Part shown: positions 1 to 11,852 of the stretch, piece after piece | Layout: every line of letters begins with the position of its first letter | How positions within the stretch are numbered: the first letter of the stretch is position 1 | From: Tricholoma matsutake | Lineage: Eukaryota > Basidiomycota > Agaricomycetes > Agaricales > Tricholomataceae | Assembly (NCBI GenBank): GCA_026075535.2 | Contig: AP026541.1 | Location: forward strand, 2,232,001-2,296,000 | Length of the DNA stretch: 64,000 nucleotides | Direction of reading: 5' to 3' | Made by a program: the position numbers and the translations under genes | The notes under the pieces: model-generated | Database searches by the model: none | What the model was told of the DNA's origin: nothing | What the model saw: the letters and a program-made list of their open reading frames with translations, nothing else

Positions 1-380
1 AAACCTAATGGCAACTTCTACAGTCAAGTTTTTCCTATTGTAAAAACAATATAACCTGGACATGTATGATTTAAATAGCTTTGTGGAAATGGATTTTTTT
101 AAATGTGCTGTGAAGTGAATTTAGCAGAAGTCTATTCAAATGTCACACATTTCACGTGATCACATTTGTTCTGAATGAGATCTATCTTATAGCTATAGTT
201 TCACTTAGAAAAACTGAACTTTGTACTTTGATACTGAAACAATTTTAATATTTCTAATCAGAACTACAATATGGTTCCATTGTTGTAGGATTCACCCTAC
301 TTGTACCCCATGAGCAGATGCTCACAGCAGTGCAGCAGTTGGAGGTGCTGTTTGGGTTTCCTCATTGCTCCTCTTGTTGT
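1..380. other. AT-rich noncoding DNA
   Basis: No gene or recognisable repeat is visible. The stretch is AT-rich and poor in CpG, like the repeat-derived parts of the window. Confidence 0.4.
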
Positions 381-560
381 TGTCATTCCCTGCCCCATTG
401 TTCTATTGTTGTTCCCTCCCCTCATCCCATTGTCATTCCCCACCCCATTGTTCCATTGTTGTTCCCTCCCCTCATCCCATTGTCATTCCCTGCCCCATTG
501 TTCTGTTGTTGTTAACTTGTTCCCTCCCCTTGTCCCATTGTTGTTCTCCCCTCTGTCCCA
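381..560. repeat. 50-bp minisatellite (C/T-rich)
   Basis: A unit of 50 bp beginning TGTCATTCCC starts at 381, 431 and 481 and then decays into shorter CCCATTGTTGTTC pieces. The repeat lacks stops in several frames, so overlapping open frames here are composition artefacts, not genes. Confidence 0.8.
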
Positions 561-835
561 TTGTTTGCTCATGTTTTCTGTTCATTGTTGTCAATAATTA
601 AAATTAGTACCTAAAAAGTTTGTTAGTAAAATGAAAATGAAATGAGAAAAAAGACAGAGAAAACATACCTGTGATGTCTCTTGGGGCTTTTTTTGTTCAG
701 TTTCCCTTGTCCTCATTGCCTCCCAGTTGTCAGTTGTTGTCCTGTCATTTTGGTGCTGTTGTTGCTCAAGCTAAAGGCAAGATTTGGTGGCCATAGCCAA
801 TGCAGCTGTAAACAGTTTGTTCTTGAGAGAAATTT

Positions 836-2055
836 TAGGGTTGCCGAAGTTCAGTTCTGAACTGATGCAAAGAACCAGAACTGGTAGAACTGAACCGATA
901 GTTCTGTTCAGTTCTGGTTCAGTCCAGCCACTGGACGTAATGGTTCTGGTTCTCAGTTCAGGACATGGGTGTAGCAAGAGAACCGAGGTTTGGACCAGTT
1001 TGAACCAAACTTTTTGAGGGGTGCCCCACACTGTCATTTCCTATATTTTTTTCGGCTTATATTTTTCATTTCTTATAGGTTTGATTTATAACAATAAAAT
1101 GACACCCGGGCAATGACAGTGGTCACTAAAAGGACCACGGAAGCACCCCCAACCACCACCACAAGTAAATGCTCATGGGAATGCATCCAACTAATCCACG
1201 AGAGAATGGCAATGCTGCCACCAAACTAAACGGAATGACAATGGAATGATGAGAGGGCAGGAGATGAGGGGGAGACAACAAGGAGGCAAAGCAAGCAAAT
1301 AAAAGTCCCTAGAGATGTCAAACGTCTCTTGGGCAATTGGTAAGTTTTTTTTCTTTCTCGTTTCATTATTTTGTTACCAACAAATTTTCTCAGGTACTAA
1401 CCAGAACTGCTGATGACAATGACAGGTGGGTGCTCGATGATGAACCAAGGGTGGTAGGAGGAGGAGGACCAATTGGATCACCAGAAAGATGGGGGACGAG
1501 CAAACGGTGGGATGACCACGAGGAAGGCGACGACAACACAACACAACATGATGGTACCATGGGCCCATGCCTTTAACCCCCCTCCCTCGCATCCTTTGCG
1601 AGAGGAGGGTACTCTAGTTTTATTTTATTTTAAATGCTCTGGATGATGGGATGACCCTCCCCCCACATTTTGTGTGGGGTGGGAATTATTATTTTTTCAG
1701 TTTAATATTGTTGCTCTGTCCCCTCGCGCTTGCATGAGGGGGCTTAGTTTTTTTTATGTACATAATAGTGTTGTACCTCCGAATACATAAGATTTTAACA
1801 ACTGAATGTACTTGAAGTTGTACATGTCACTGGGCTTGTCTGGTGTGTGGAAATTGGTATGTAGCACTTTTTAAATTTTTTTTAATCTCAGTTCACCAGT
1901 TCGAACTGAGAACTGGACTGAACAGAACCATTGAGAACCGGTTCTTTCCTGTTCTGTTCAGTTCTCAGTTTGGTTCTAGAAAATTAGCGAAAGTTCAGTT
2001 CACGGTTGGGCAAAAAGTGCCAAGAACTGGACTGAACTGAACTTCGGCAACCCTA
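836..2055. mobile_element. hAT-like non-autonomous element with subterminal GAACTG repeats
   Basis: The two ends are a perfect 22-bp inverted repeat (836-857 and 2034-2055) starting TAGGGTTG, which fits the TAGNGNTG ends of hAT transposons. Inside each end lie 100-150 bp of reiterated GAACTG/CAGTTC motifs, the kind of subterminal repeats that hAT transposases bind. There is no transposase; the interior is noncoding with GC-rich hairpins. The 8 bp after the right end (GAGAGAAT) nearly match GAGAGAAA at 825-832, but three T residues separate that copy from the left end, so the target duplication is imperfect or coincidental. Confidence 0.7.
1570..1750. repeat. Cluster of three GC-rich hairpins
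   Basis: Three short stems lie 60-80 bp apart: CCTCCCTCGC/GCGAGAGGAGG (about 1578-1608), CCTCCCCCCACA/TGTGTGGGG (about 1657-1681) and CCCCTCGCGC/GCATGAGGGGG (about 1720-1742). The same architecture recurs near 12.4 kb and 41.0 kb. They sit inside the hAT-like element and are not tied to any gene, so they are not called as terminators. Confidence 0.6.
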
Positions 2056-2111
2056 GAGAGAATGCATCAATCAAGCATCAATCTCAATTTGGTAGGATTA
2101 TGTAATGAGGT

Positions 2112-2177
2112 GTCAACCGCGAGTAAACCACGAGTAAACCGCGAGTAAACCGTGAGTCAACTACGAGTCAACTGCCT
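2112..2177. repeat. 11-bp minisatellite
   Basis: Six head-to-tail 11-bp units of the form GTAAACCGCGA (variants GTCAACCGCGA, GTAAACCGTGA, GTCAACTACGA) run from 2112 to 2177. The differences between units are mainly at CpG. The array sits at the switch from CpG-poor repeat DNA to the CpG-rich host island. Confidence 0.8.
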
Positions 2178-2306
2178 CGGAACTTGCCCGCTGTGTCAGT
2201 ACGCGCGCGCGTTACCACAAAACGATGATATTCGCACGATACGTATCTACATTCTCTCAATGATCCCATTGAAAAAAAGCTGCCTGAGGAACACTAGTCA
2301 TTAATG

Positions 2307-2855
2307 CTACAGGCCCACTTCGAAGACAGGGGGCCATCGGCCTTTTGGACTACCCAGAGCGTGGGTTACATGGCCCCAGTGCATGTCGAAGAGTAGTCGA
2401 CGGGTTTTTTTATCTTTAATATCATGTTGGCGAACTGGGCATAAGGAGGAATGAAGGTAAGGAAATCGGTGAGAATATGACGTGTCAAGCAACGTCCAAC
2501 CTTCCACATCAACGACAAATAACATCCAACAACCCTCGACGATGACCACGACGACCTCCAGCATACCCTGGCCCAATGCAAAGTGTATGTATATCATGAG
2601 ATACCTCACACAGCAGTTTAAAAATTCACACTTCAAAGCTGCAGCATGAAAACCTGCCAGATTAAGATACACTGCATCACTGAGAGAACCCTCAGCACCC
2701 ACTGGCACTACGTAGTACACTCCACCAGAATTACACAAACCTCGTAAGTCCACCACCATCAACATCCCATGCCTGCAGGATCCACCGACATTATACATAT
2801 AACACACTGCCGAACAGGCATACCCGTCTCCTACAACGCAAAGTTGCACTCTCAC
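2307..2855 (-). CDS. Unrecognised open frame (182 aa), doubtful
   Basis: An uninterrupted 182-codon frame opens with ATG in CpG-normal DNA. The product is rich in Val, Cys and Gly and shows no motif I recognise. A plausible internal GT..AG intron exists around 2580, so if this is a gene the open frame may not be its true structure. It could equally be chance openness in GC-rich intergenic DNA next to a copia remnant. No function is proposed. Confidence 0.15.
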   Translation of the reverse strand: MRVQLCVVGDGYACSAVCYMYNVGGSCRHGMLMVVDLRGLCNSGGVYYVVPVGAEGSLSDAVYLNLAGFHAAALKCEFLNCCVRYLMIYIHFALGQGMLEVVVVIVEGCWMLFVVDVEGWTLLDTSYSHRFPYLHSSLCPVRQHDIKDKKTRRLLFDMHWGHVTHALGSPKGRWPPVFEVGL

Positions 2856-3059
2856 AGACTGCTACAATTGAAGTCGATTGACTGTCATCTACATCATTGT
2901 TGTCTGACTACGGGAGACTAACAGACTGTACTTATTGACAAAATTATTGATCAGAAAGATGCACACCTAGTGTCTGCGCCCTGGAGCCTGGCTCAAAACT
3001 GTGTCGTTTTGATCGTAAAGCCCTATCTTCAATTCGAGCTTAACAAGCTCCCCTATCAT

Positions 3060-3360
3060 GGGGTCCCTTGTTGGATGCCTATTATACTTGGCAATTGGAA
3101 CTCACACCAACATTTACCATGCAGTTCAACAGCTCTCGTAATTCCTTGACAGTTATTCTGAATATTCAATCATTGGAACAGCTAGTTCGTTACCTCAAGG
3201 GCACAAGAAATCTTAAATTATATAATTTATATCTTGGGGGCAACTCTCATATTAATCTTCATGCCCTCAGCGACTCTGACTGGGCAAACTGCCTCGACAC
3301 TCATCGTAGCGTTGGGGTTTTATATGCTCTCTGGGTTCAGGCTGATTTCGTCGACCCTTG
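3060..3360 (+). pseudogene. Ty1/copia RNase H remnant
   Basis: The translated region contains the copia landmarks LLYLAIGT, a Tyr/Leu/Lys-rich VRYLKGTRNLKL helix and SDSDWANCLDT, in this order over about 100 residues. These belong to the end of reverse transcriptase and the RNase H domain of Ty1/copia Pol. An in-frame TAA and at least one frameshift interrupt it, and the catalytic C-terminal part is missing. No LTR is visible on either side, so this is an old internal scrap in the intergenic space downstream of the aldehyde dehydrogenase gene. Confidence 0.75.
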
Positions 3361-3585
3361 ATCTGAACAAGGATTCAACAAAGATCTCCCCCGGTAACGA
3401 GCAACGCCATATCACGCAAGCGTGCATTACTAGTACACTGAAACCATGTGAAGGATGTACATAAGGAGTGTGCGCCCCAGAGAAAGCGTACATACTAGCC
3501 TCCTTCTAAATAGCCACTAGCAAGGAATATCATTACAACTCAATCCACCACCAAGAAAACGCTTGGGTTGAGACGACGCCAATGG

Positions 3586-6005
3586 TTAACGTCCGGAGAT
3601 CTTCGTCCGCTTGATTAGTCCAATAGTGATAAGCAGAGCCAAAAGAAACGATTTCCTCCACCATTTAGAATGTGCTGCCACCTTCGGTGGTCCCGACGGC
3701 CGTGCAGGGAGACTGGGGACCATCCAGCTCGCTGCTTTGAGTTTCGAGTCCTGCGAGATAGCAAGACGGACACATTAAACGCCGATGGTCAGTACCCGAA
3801 TCACTTACATTGTACGGAGGGAATCTGAACGACACGATCTTGTCGAGCCTTGATAAAAGAATATTAGGTCAGAGCATGGAACATCGAGATAAAGCTTAAT
3901 CGAATCACCATCCGGGTGAGTCTAATGACGAGCGCAGATGTGTGAATACGTCGAAAGTGTATTTTCCAGTATGAGCGCCCTCTAATATCAACCAACTCGT
4001 GAGATTGAGCGTTTCAAAAGATTTGGTTGGAAGAACACACGTCCGCTAGGTCCAATACCGCCGAAAGGTAAGCCGTCAGCTACAGTGTTTGGTAAGTTAC
4101 GGACGGTTATCAAGTGACAGGACTGACCTGCGGTGTGGACAATGACTTCGTTAGCAACGACTGCCCCGCTCTGCGTGCTGCTGAAGACTATGAATGACAT
4201 ACGGAGTCAAAGTTGGAGACCAAAAGGAAATGCATTCCAAGGACACTGCACCTTTCTTCTTGTACTCTCCATCTTGCGAAAAGACGTATAGCGCCAGTGG
4301 GTGATCGCTGAAATCAACTTTAGCCTAAAATCGGGCAGAAGAAGGAAGCAACGTCTTACTTAGCATTGACAAACGCAATAGCTTCGTCCAGATCCTCCAC
4401 CGGAACAATTGGCAACACAGGACCGAAGATCTCCCTTACATGCAAATACCCAAATCAGCCATACAGAATGAAAGGGGAGAGCGAAGTAAACACATACTCG
4501 CTCATCAATGAATCATCCGATGGTACGTCGCTAACTACAGTCGGTGCAATATACTTCGTGGCCTCGTCCGTCTCGCCACCGATGACAACCTTGCCCTTTG
4601 TTTTGTCCAACAACCCTTTGACGCGTTTAAAAGCCTGAGGCGTCACCATTTTTGAGAAAGCAGAAGCGGACGATGGCTTATTGAACTCTGGATAAAATAC
4701 TTCATGTCTGCCGGATGCAGTATAAGCACATGGAGTAATGGGTGAGTATCGGATGACTGACGCGGCCTTCAAAGCTTCTACGAACTTGTCCTGGCACGAT
4801 TTGGGCACGAGAATGTAGTCGGGGGCGACACATGTTTGACCAGAGTTGACAACTTTACCCCAGAGAATTCGCCGAGCCGCTAGTTGGAGATCGCATTTTG
4901 GGTCGATGAATACAGGGGATTTGCCTATGGTTGTATATCTCGTTAGGTTTATGGATAGGGAGAAAAATATTCTGGATGGTACCTCCGAGCTGCGGTTATA
5001 AACGTCAACTCGGCGACGTAGAAGCGAAATGAAGATAAAACATACCTCTAGAGTTATTGGCGTCAAGAATTTGGCAGCTGCTTCTGCAACGACCTTGCCA
5101 ACACGTCCACTGCCTGAGGAAGAGCGGAGGATAAGGGAATATACGGTACAGAACAGACATACGGCATACCGGTGAAAAAAACTGATTGTCGCCACTGATA
5201 CATAAGGTTTCAACTCGAAAGAAGCGAGACACATACTGTGATCCCATTGCAAAGAAAGCAGCTATAAGAGCAGAAAGCGTGAGTTGTATATCCACGTGTA
5301 TGCACTGCGACGTACTTTGCTAGTCTGCGGAATGGCACCGTTGACGACGCGAAATAAATCTGGATCCAGATACTTGGGAACTAACTCCGTAAGGAGCGCA
5401 GCTACTGCTGGGGACGATTCAGAGGGCTTGAGAAGTACAGCGCATCCAGCTGCAATAGCACCGGCCTTTTATCACAATCAAGGTGAGTCCCTCAGAAAGC
5501 ATAACAAAGGTCGTACAAGAGGTGGAATGATCAGATACATTGGGTAATTGAAGGGACTTATGATGAGCACGACTCCTTTAGGCTCCTTGTAAATCACAGG
5601 CCGCATAGCACGATAGGTGAGCGAAAAGGGTGGTTTCTCGGGTTTGGCCCATTTCTCCACATTGGCCCATGCATGCTTCACCTCTGTAATGGTCGGATGT
5701 ATATCGAGGCTAACAACGTTGGAAGGACGTCAAACAAGAATGCAAACAACTTACAAGTAACCTTCGAATGTTGGTCTCCCTAAATCTGAAGTTAAAGCCT
5801 CTACAAATCGTTTTTCGTTGTCTCGGATTAAGTAGGCGAGCTGAAGAAGTTGATATTTGCGATAAGCGACGGATTTGAGCTTTCCAGATTTGAACCCTGC
5901 ACGAAGTGCCGCGTAATGCTATATCAGATGAAGTCAAACAAAGTTGACTATAGTAACAACTTAGTGTCGTACCTTGTCGATGTCTTCTACTTGAGTGTAT
6001 GCCAT
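3586..6005 (-). CDS. Fatty aldehyde dehydrogenase (ALDH3 family), membrane-anchored, 17 exons
   Basis: Oxidises medium/long-chain aldehydes to acids with NAD(P)+; yeast Hfd1 and mammalian ALDH3A2 are the relatives. Exons: 5973-6005, 5755-5918, 5517-5709, 5316-5465, 5237-5261, 5170-5181, 5046-5113, 4983-4989, 4762-4924, 4498-4707, 4360-4434, 4252-4307, 4128-4187, 4041-4079, 3909-3981, 3809-3848, 3586-3750. Every junction is GT..AG and the frame closes exactly: 1,533 nt, 510 aa. Visible motifs are SPFNYP, the catalytic Glu215 in TLELGGKSP and the catalytic Cys249 in NSGQTC. The Glu-Cys spacing of 34 is that of the ALDH3 family. EIFGP and PFGGIGPSG follow. A hydrophobic segment near the C-terminus (about 488-500) followed by basic residues fits a tail anchor in ER, lipid-droplet or mitochondrial outer membrane. 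Start chosen at the ATG that gives MAYTQVEDIDK. No defect was seen; exons of 12 and 7 nt are notable. Confidence 0.93.
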
Positions 6006-6740
6006 GATGATGGTGCGCAGGAAAATGAAATACTGTAATTTATGTGGGTCCTGGGACACATTATACTGGGGGTCCCTCAGGGTCCGGTCTATAAATTTGC
6101 ACCCATGACTTTTGCATCCGCACAAATAGAAGTTGATGCTGCCACGTCAAAATCCGGCTCAACATTACCGGCTGGGCTCGGCACTTCGGTCGATATGCTA
6201 CTTGGAGATTTTGAAACGAGTAGTCCGATATGCGTGCCCATACGTGATGTTGATTAGATGTAATAATGCGAGTAAGCATTACCATTCGAAATCCAAGGAC
6301 TCTGAGCAAAGGAACGATTGGTATCAGCGGCCGCCTAATTGTGATTAAGTACAGCTATTGGTACTGAGTCGCGCAAGCTGGATGTCGAACCACGAACACC
6401 CCACCAACCTGCCGTCGATGTAGAAAACCTAAGAGTTCAGATCCGATTCAAGGCGATGAGGGTGAGAACATTCTGCTCTAGGTCATCCTCTAGGGGAAAA
6501 ATCTGAGAAACAATCTTCCATCACAAACACTAAGGAAGTACATGTGACAGAAGAAGCGTAGTGGCGCTCACATTCAAACTGCGTGAAAATCGTACCACGA
6601 TGCTGGAGGTTACAGTCGTGAATAAAGCAGAGCTGAAACGTGTGCTCGCCCGCTTGGCGAATTGAAATCTGATAGAGAACCTTAGGCGTCGAGCAAACTT
6701 ATCGGCGGAAGTTCCACTTTTGAGGTTTGCGGTTTCGTTG
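6006..6740. other. Intergenic DNA upstream of the aldehyde dehydrogenase gene
   Basis: CpG-normal sequence that should hold the promoter of the minus-strand gene. I see no clear TATA box at a usual distance and no other gene. CpG content drops sharply near 6.75 kb where repeat DNA begins. Confidence 0.4.
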
Positions 6741-7157
6741 GTTTGTGGTCAGTGGAGTCCCGGAAATTTATGTCATCTTACCCTTTTAGGTTTAGACGAG
6801 CCACACCACTCAGCACAAGCTTTCCCACTCCACCCCACAGTGGCCCCATCATTTTACAAGCTGTACTATCATGAATTATGGGTTTCAAAATACCAGAGAA
6901 TTTCAAAATGCAGTTTTTGAAGGGATCACAGAAAAACAGCTGATCTTTGCTTGCATCAGCAGATGGCCTCCCCAAGATGTACACCACACACTGCTTCCAA
7001 AGAGGTGGTGCCCAGTATTGCTTTCATGTATGCACCAATTGGCAAGTGATGGTCTCTGTGCAAGATTTGCTGGTGGGGAGGATGGGCTGTTGGAGAACAT
7101 GTAAGCACAGCCTGGCCTGTTCCTGCTCTTGACTTGGATGACCTTGGTTGATACCTG
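6741..7157. other. Left flank of the hAT insertion, degenerate sequence
   Basis: CpG-poor sequence with only short broken frames. Together with 11861-12170 it formed one continuous stretch before the hAT element inserted. Neither half resembles a protein family I can name. Confidence 0.4.
7150..7157 (+). repeat. Target-site duplication of the hAT element, left copy
   Basis: GATACCTG abuts the left terminus. The identical octamer is at 11853-11860 directly after the right terminus. Eight base pairs is the hAT target duplication length. Confidence 0.95.
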
Positions 7158-10100
7158 TAGTGCTGTTCCAGCCTGGCTTGGCCTGAGAGCCCCGGCTTTG
7201 GCTTGCTCAAATGCCAGGCCAGGCCAAAGCCATCAACCACAGCTTTGATATGTAAAAACATTAATTTTTTTCATACAGGTCTGCCAACCTGTAGTACAGA
7301 AGCTACTATGCTAATCAGACCAATCCATGGCCTCCACTCCTCAATCAGTAGCTCATCCCAAGAAAACTCCTCAACAGCTGACTCTTCCTCAGGGTCCCCT
7401 GAATTCCCTCCAGCCACATCCACTAGCTCTTCATCATGTTCCTCCAATTCTAATGTTGATGATGGTGAAGGTTCTCAGAAGAGTAAGTCATGCTGGATTG
7501 CACACTTGATGCACTGGAGCCTCCACGATGTCACCCTTGAGACAACTGCAGCATTTTGATATTGTGATCCCCCCCTGCGAGAATGCACGCTCGCTTGAGA
7601 CTGATGACAACATAATTGCAAGATAGTTGCATGCGAGCGAACCCCATGCGGGATGATAGCACTGTGCATTGTACTATGAGATTTTGTTAGCCACTTGTCA
7701 GAGTACTCAGTTCAAAATCCTTACACCCCACCACTGGACTGCCATTCAGCCTTCTGGCACTTGCTCATGAACATCCATATAGCCATGGTAACCATGAAGC
7801 CATGGCTGTTGAGGATCATCTGGTACATCCACCCCTGTATCCACCGCCATGTCTTCTTCATCATCACTAAGTTCTCGAAGAAGAGCATGCAGTCCCTTGT
7901 TCTTTGTTGATAGTACCAATGGTGTTGTCGTGGGACCACTACACAATTGTAGCCACCGCTCTTTGAACTAAAACTAATTAGCTCATGAAATAGAAGATGG
8001 GTACTCATATATACCTCCTCCTCAACACATTTCAGGACTTCCTCCTGGAGCTCAGTTGACCTGTGCTTCTTGAAAGATCCCATTTTCTCCTTTGGATTAA
8101 GAACTAGAGATATATCAGCTGTTGAAATTAATCCCAGTGATGCATGCTGTATACATGAGGCAATACATGCAGCATACGCATGTTACTGTGCTTACTGCGC
8201 ATACATGCAGTAAACACATTCCTGAGTCATGTGACATCCTTATTATTATGTATATAAGGAGAACCTGTACCGTAGTAGGAATACAGTGTTCTTACCTCTG
8301 CTAACCCTAGCTGTAAGTCTAAGTAAACCCCAGGTAGGTTGTAAGGAACGTGTTGTCTCTTCCACTGTGCAGCGTATATAGTCTGCTCCAACATCAGCAA
8401 CATCAAGGGTGCAGGACAAGAGGTAAAAACTCATACTCATTGACATGATGTATGCAGGAGATTCAGTTGTCTTCTCATAGTACTCGTCAATCTTCTCACA
8501 TGCAGCATGAAGGGCAGAGGCAAACAGCTGAAATTTTGAATGGTCAGCCTGATGAGACCATGCTCGGTGAAGGGCTTCAAGTGTGGGGATTGCATAATGA
8601 AGAGTTGGGACACTGTCAGATGAAAATGCCTGTTGAGCATTATCAGCATGCTGAAGAATGTCAAGCTTTGATATATATATAAAATGGTAGACATACACTT
8701 AGCAAACCAAGAAAGATATTTACTTGCACCCACTCCTCACTCGTAAGCTTCAGTTCATGTATCTTATCCCATTTTGCAGAGTCGTGTTCTTCCCAACAAA
8801 GTTCATCAACAAAAGCATCAATGCACTGCAGAAAAGAAGCAATGAATACAGATATTTGTTTGGAACTAATTATGTACATCCTTTTTTTTTCTGCACGATC
8901 AAGCATCAAATATGATGATGACCACTGCACCTTCACATCAAGTATAAGTTGAACTACAGGCCCATTACTTGCCTTAATCTGAATAGTTCTCCACATTTCT
9001 TTTTGCTTCGATGAGGAGTGTTCCTGATCAGGGGTGAGCAATGTCATTCTCCAGCTGAGTATTGATTCCTGCCTTGACTACAATTGCCCTTACAAGCCCC
9101 ACCTCATCACAGGATGTCGGTATATGTGCATCTGGCTGCTTTGGATCGAAATGGGGTGACTTGCTGTAGGTCGAGATGAGCATCTGCATGGCCAGGTTGA
9201 TGACATGGGCGAGACAGCTGTTGTTTGTGAGTAACTAAACCCAGTAAGTTTGTGGACTAGCGCACTTGATTTTTCTCTTCCTCCAGTTGTACTTCTTGCC
9301 TGTAGCAGTCTTCAGTCGTGCAGTGAATTCCTTCATCATCATTGGATTGTTGCTTGCATTATCACAGGTGATGTGGCCAACCTTCACAGTAGAGGATAAG
9401 CCCAGCAAGAGCTTGATAACAATGATCCACATACCTTATGCTCAATTCCCACTTGTTTGACAATCTTGAATAGAGCTTGGCCAAGTTGTTCACCATTGTG
9501 CGCATTGTTGAGTCATGTGAAACCAATTAAAGCACTCTTAAGTTCCCATTTTCCAGGTGTTGGCTCCTCAATCCAGTGTGCTGTGACCACAAAATATCCA
9601 TCTGTATTGCCTGCCTGCCATGCATCACATGTTAAGCTAACTTTGCCTTGTATGGTAGGACCATGTGAAACAATGAGAAACAAATGAAAGATCAATAGAA
9701 TATGTTCATTGAGCTGGGATTTCAATGTCGTAAGATGATTTTTGAACATGCGCATGATTTCTGCCTGGGTTGCCTTCCAACTGGGAATCTTGACACCATT
9801 TGTTGCACAAGAAGCAACATCAATCATCTCCTTGAACTTAGGATGTTCAAGGGCTTGGATTGGCTGTGAAGAAAGAAATAAAATAGAAGATTTAGTTGTA
9901 AAATGAATTTCTTACCTGATCCATAGCCATGAGCCACTCCACTGCTACTCAATGGAAGAGTTTGTCCAAGTAGGGAACAACCTGGTCAGAAAGCTTTTTC
10001 TCCTGAAGATCATGGTCCAGAGTATGTGTGGCCTCTTCTGCAGCTGCCTTCTGCTTTTTGATGTCCCTGGGAAGCTTAGAGACAAAGTTGGCACTCTTAG

Positions 10101-11852
10101 CCCAGTTGCAGTACTTGCCCTGAAGAGAAGAAAAATCAGAAATCGAATGAAAGAATGTGAGAATCACATACTGCATGACATGCTTCTAGATGGCATTGCA
10201 AAGTCGTGACTTCATTGACAAGACTCTTGTTGCCTCTGGACATCTCAAATCAGTATATACTCTACAACATTTTGATGCAAGAACTCATGGGCATAGTTTG
10301 CACATGTGATACTTTTTTGACTTCCCATTCACATCTTTGATGACTGCAGCATGAAAGAAATTGTCCACATCTTGTTGCTTATCTTCACATGTAGATGGAT
10401 TGTCATTGACCAGCTGAACATCCACATCAATGAGTAGGCCATCAACATCAGTGGCTTGTGGATTTCCAAGGGTCACACCTTTCTTCTTACCTAAAACATC
10501 AAAAAACATGAGTTTAAATTGATGAACTTCCATGATTTGGAAAAATCATACCCTTGGTACGTATATTCTCCTCAATATCCATCATGTCCACATCATCAAC
10601 TGTTTCAACTGTTGCCAACGTTGCATGTTTCTTTTTGGATATAAAGGATGTACCACAAATGAGAAAATAAAGTTTGGGGGTAAACAGGACATATGTGGCA
10701 CTGGCTGGTCAACAATTCCATCTTCAGCATCACTGTCATTGATGGATGAGATGCTACACTTGTTTTGTGGAGTCAAACCCATGTTGACTGAGGAGGGCAC
10801 ATGTGGGTTGGCACCCACTGTCAAAGATGCAGGACGAGGGTCATTCTTGTTGGCTTGTTGGGAGTGGAAATCCTGGACAGCTTTGCACTGGAAAGAAAGT
10901 TGAGGTGCCTCAGTGTTAGCAGTGTCCTTGAGCTTTGCTGTGGGGTTGATGGTTTGTGCTGGGCAAGGTACATCCACTCGTCTAATAATCCATCAATACA
11001 AATTGCAAATGATCATTTAGGTACTCACTGGAGATGTTTCAGCTCATTGACGAGACATTGCAACTTGAGCTCCACAAGATCCAGGGGAAAATCTTTGATC
11101 CAGTTGATTTTTGAAAGGTAAGATGTGACAAGACCCATTCCAAGTTTGCCCTGGCAGACATAGTGAAGGTGGCCACCAGAATCACAACAATCCTCCCCAA
11201 ACAATGCATCAAATTGGCAGTTGAAGGTTTCATGCAAAATATCACCTTCCTTAGTATTCATAACGGACCAGATTTTATTGTCCTTGGATCCCTTTGGTAC
11301 AGCATCTGACAAAGAGCTTGAGAGAGCAGTGATCTCCTTGACAAGTTGCTTGATGGTTTCAGGAGTGGACATTTTGGGCACAGAAGGAGTGTGTATGGTG
11401 TAAGTTGAGGCAAAAATTGACAGTGAGCATTGGGTTAATGGTTGTCATATACAGTTGAAGGACAGGTCACAAAGGGTTATATTGTACATGTACTTGAGCA
11501 AAAGAGAAGATCAAGAGGGAAGTGCAGATAGTTGAATGAGGAGCCATAAAGTAGGTGATAAGGATGAAAAATGACAGGGAACAATGGCGGGTGTTCAGTT
11601 TGATGATGTGTGATTACCCAAGCCATAAATGACATTTTTGATGATGCGCTCAAAATCCAATCATACTTATAAGTTAACTTGAGAATATAACTTACTGAAA
11701 AGCTGTGGCCTGACGGCCTGGCTTTGGCTTTTCAATCATGCAAGCCAGGCCAAAGCCACTATGAAGCTGTCATCACGGCTTGGCTTGGCTCAGCCTATTT
11801 GGGCCCAGCTTGGCTCAACTCATGGCCTAAGGCCAGGCCAAGCACAGCACTA
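7158..11852 (-). mobile_element. Complete hAT DNA transposon (4.7 kb, inactive)
   Basis: Both ends begin with TAGTGCTGT as an inverted repeat (7158-7166; 11844-11852), followed inwards by clusters of GGCTTGGC/GGCCAGGCC motifs (7168-7240 and 11704-11842). A perfect 8-bp duplication, GATACCTG, brackets the element. It carries one decayed transposase gene on the minus strand. CpG is almost absent throughout, in contrast to the host island before 6.7 kb. The intact duplication with a ruined gene suggests one insertion that has since mutated in place. Confidence 0.95.
7475..11372 (-). pseudogene. hAT-family transposase with BED zinc finger and hATC domain
   Basis: Reading leftwards from the ATG at 11372: an N-terminal helical module (about 11370-11030), spliced at CA|gtgagt..ttag|A (intron about 10985-11033) to an acidic linker; another intron (about 10485-10550) leads to a BED-type zinc finger with CKLCP near 10290. 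Next comes a basic segment with WAKSANFVSKLP (about 10120-10060), the catalytic core with SLTCDAWQAGNTDGYF (about 9650-9600), ITCDNASNN (about 9375) and LDVKVQWSSSYLMLDRA (about 8940-8890). The C-terminal hATC dimerisation motif SSVSSERAFSQGGITIS lies near 7600-7560. Stops interrupt it, for example TGA after DKLFH where relatives carry a residue, probably from CGA. The overall order is that of RICESLEEPER-like hAT transposases. It would excise and insert the flanking element, but this copy cannot encode a full protein. Confidence 0.88.

Noticed and set aside
4455..5252. A 265-codon minus-strand frame inside the aldehyde dehydrogenase gene
   Set aside because: It runs through five introns; splice sites and family motifs show the true exons.
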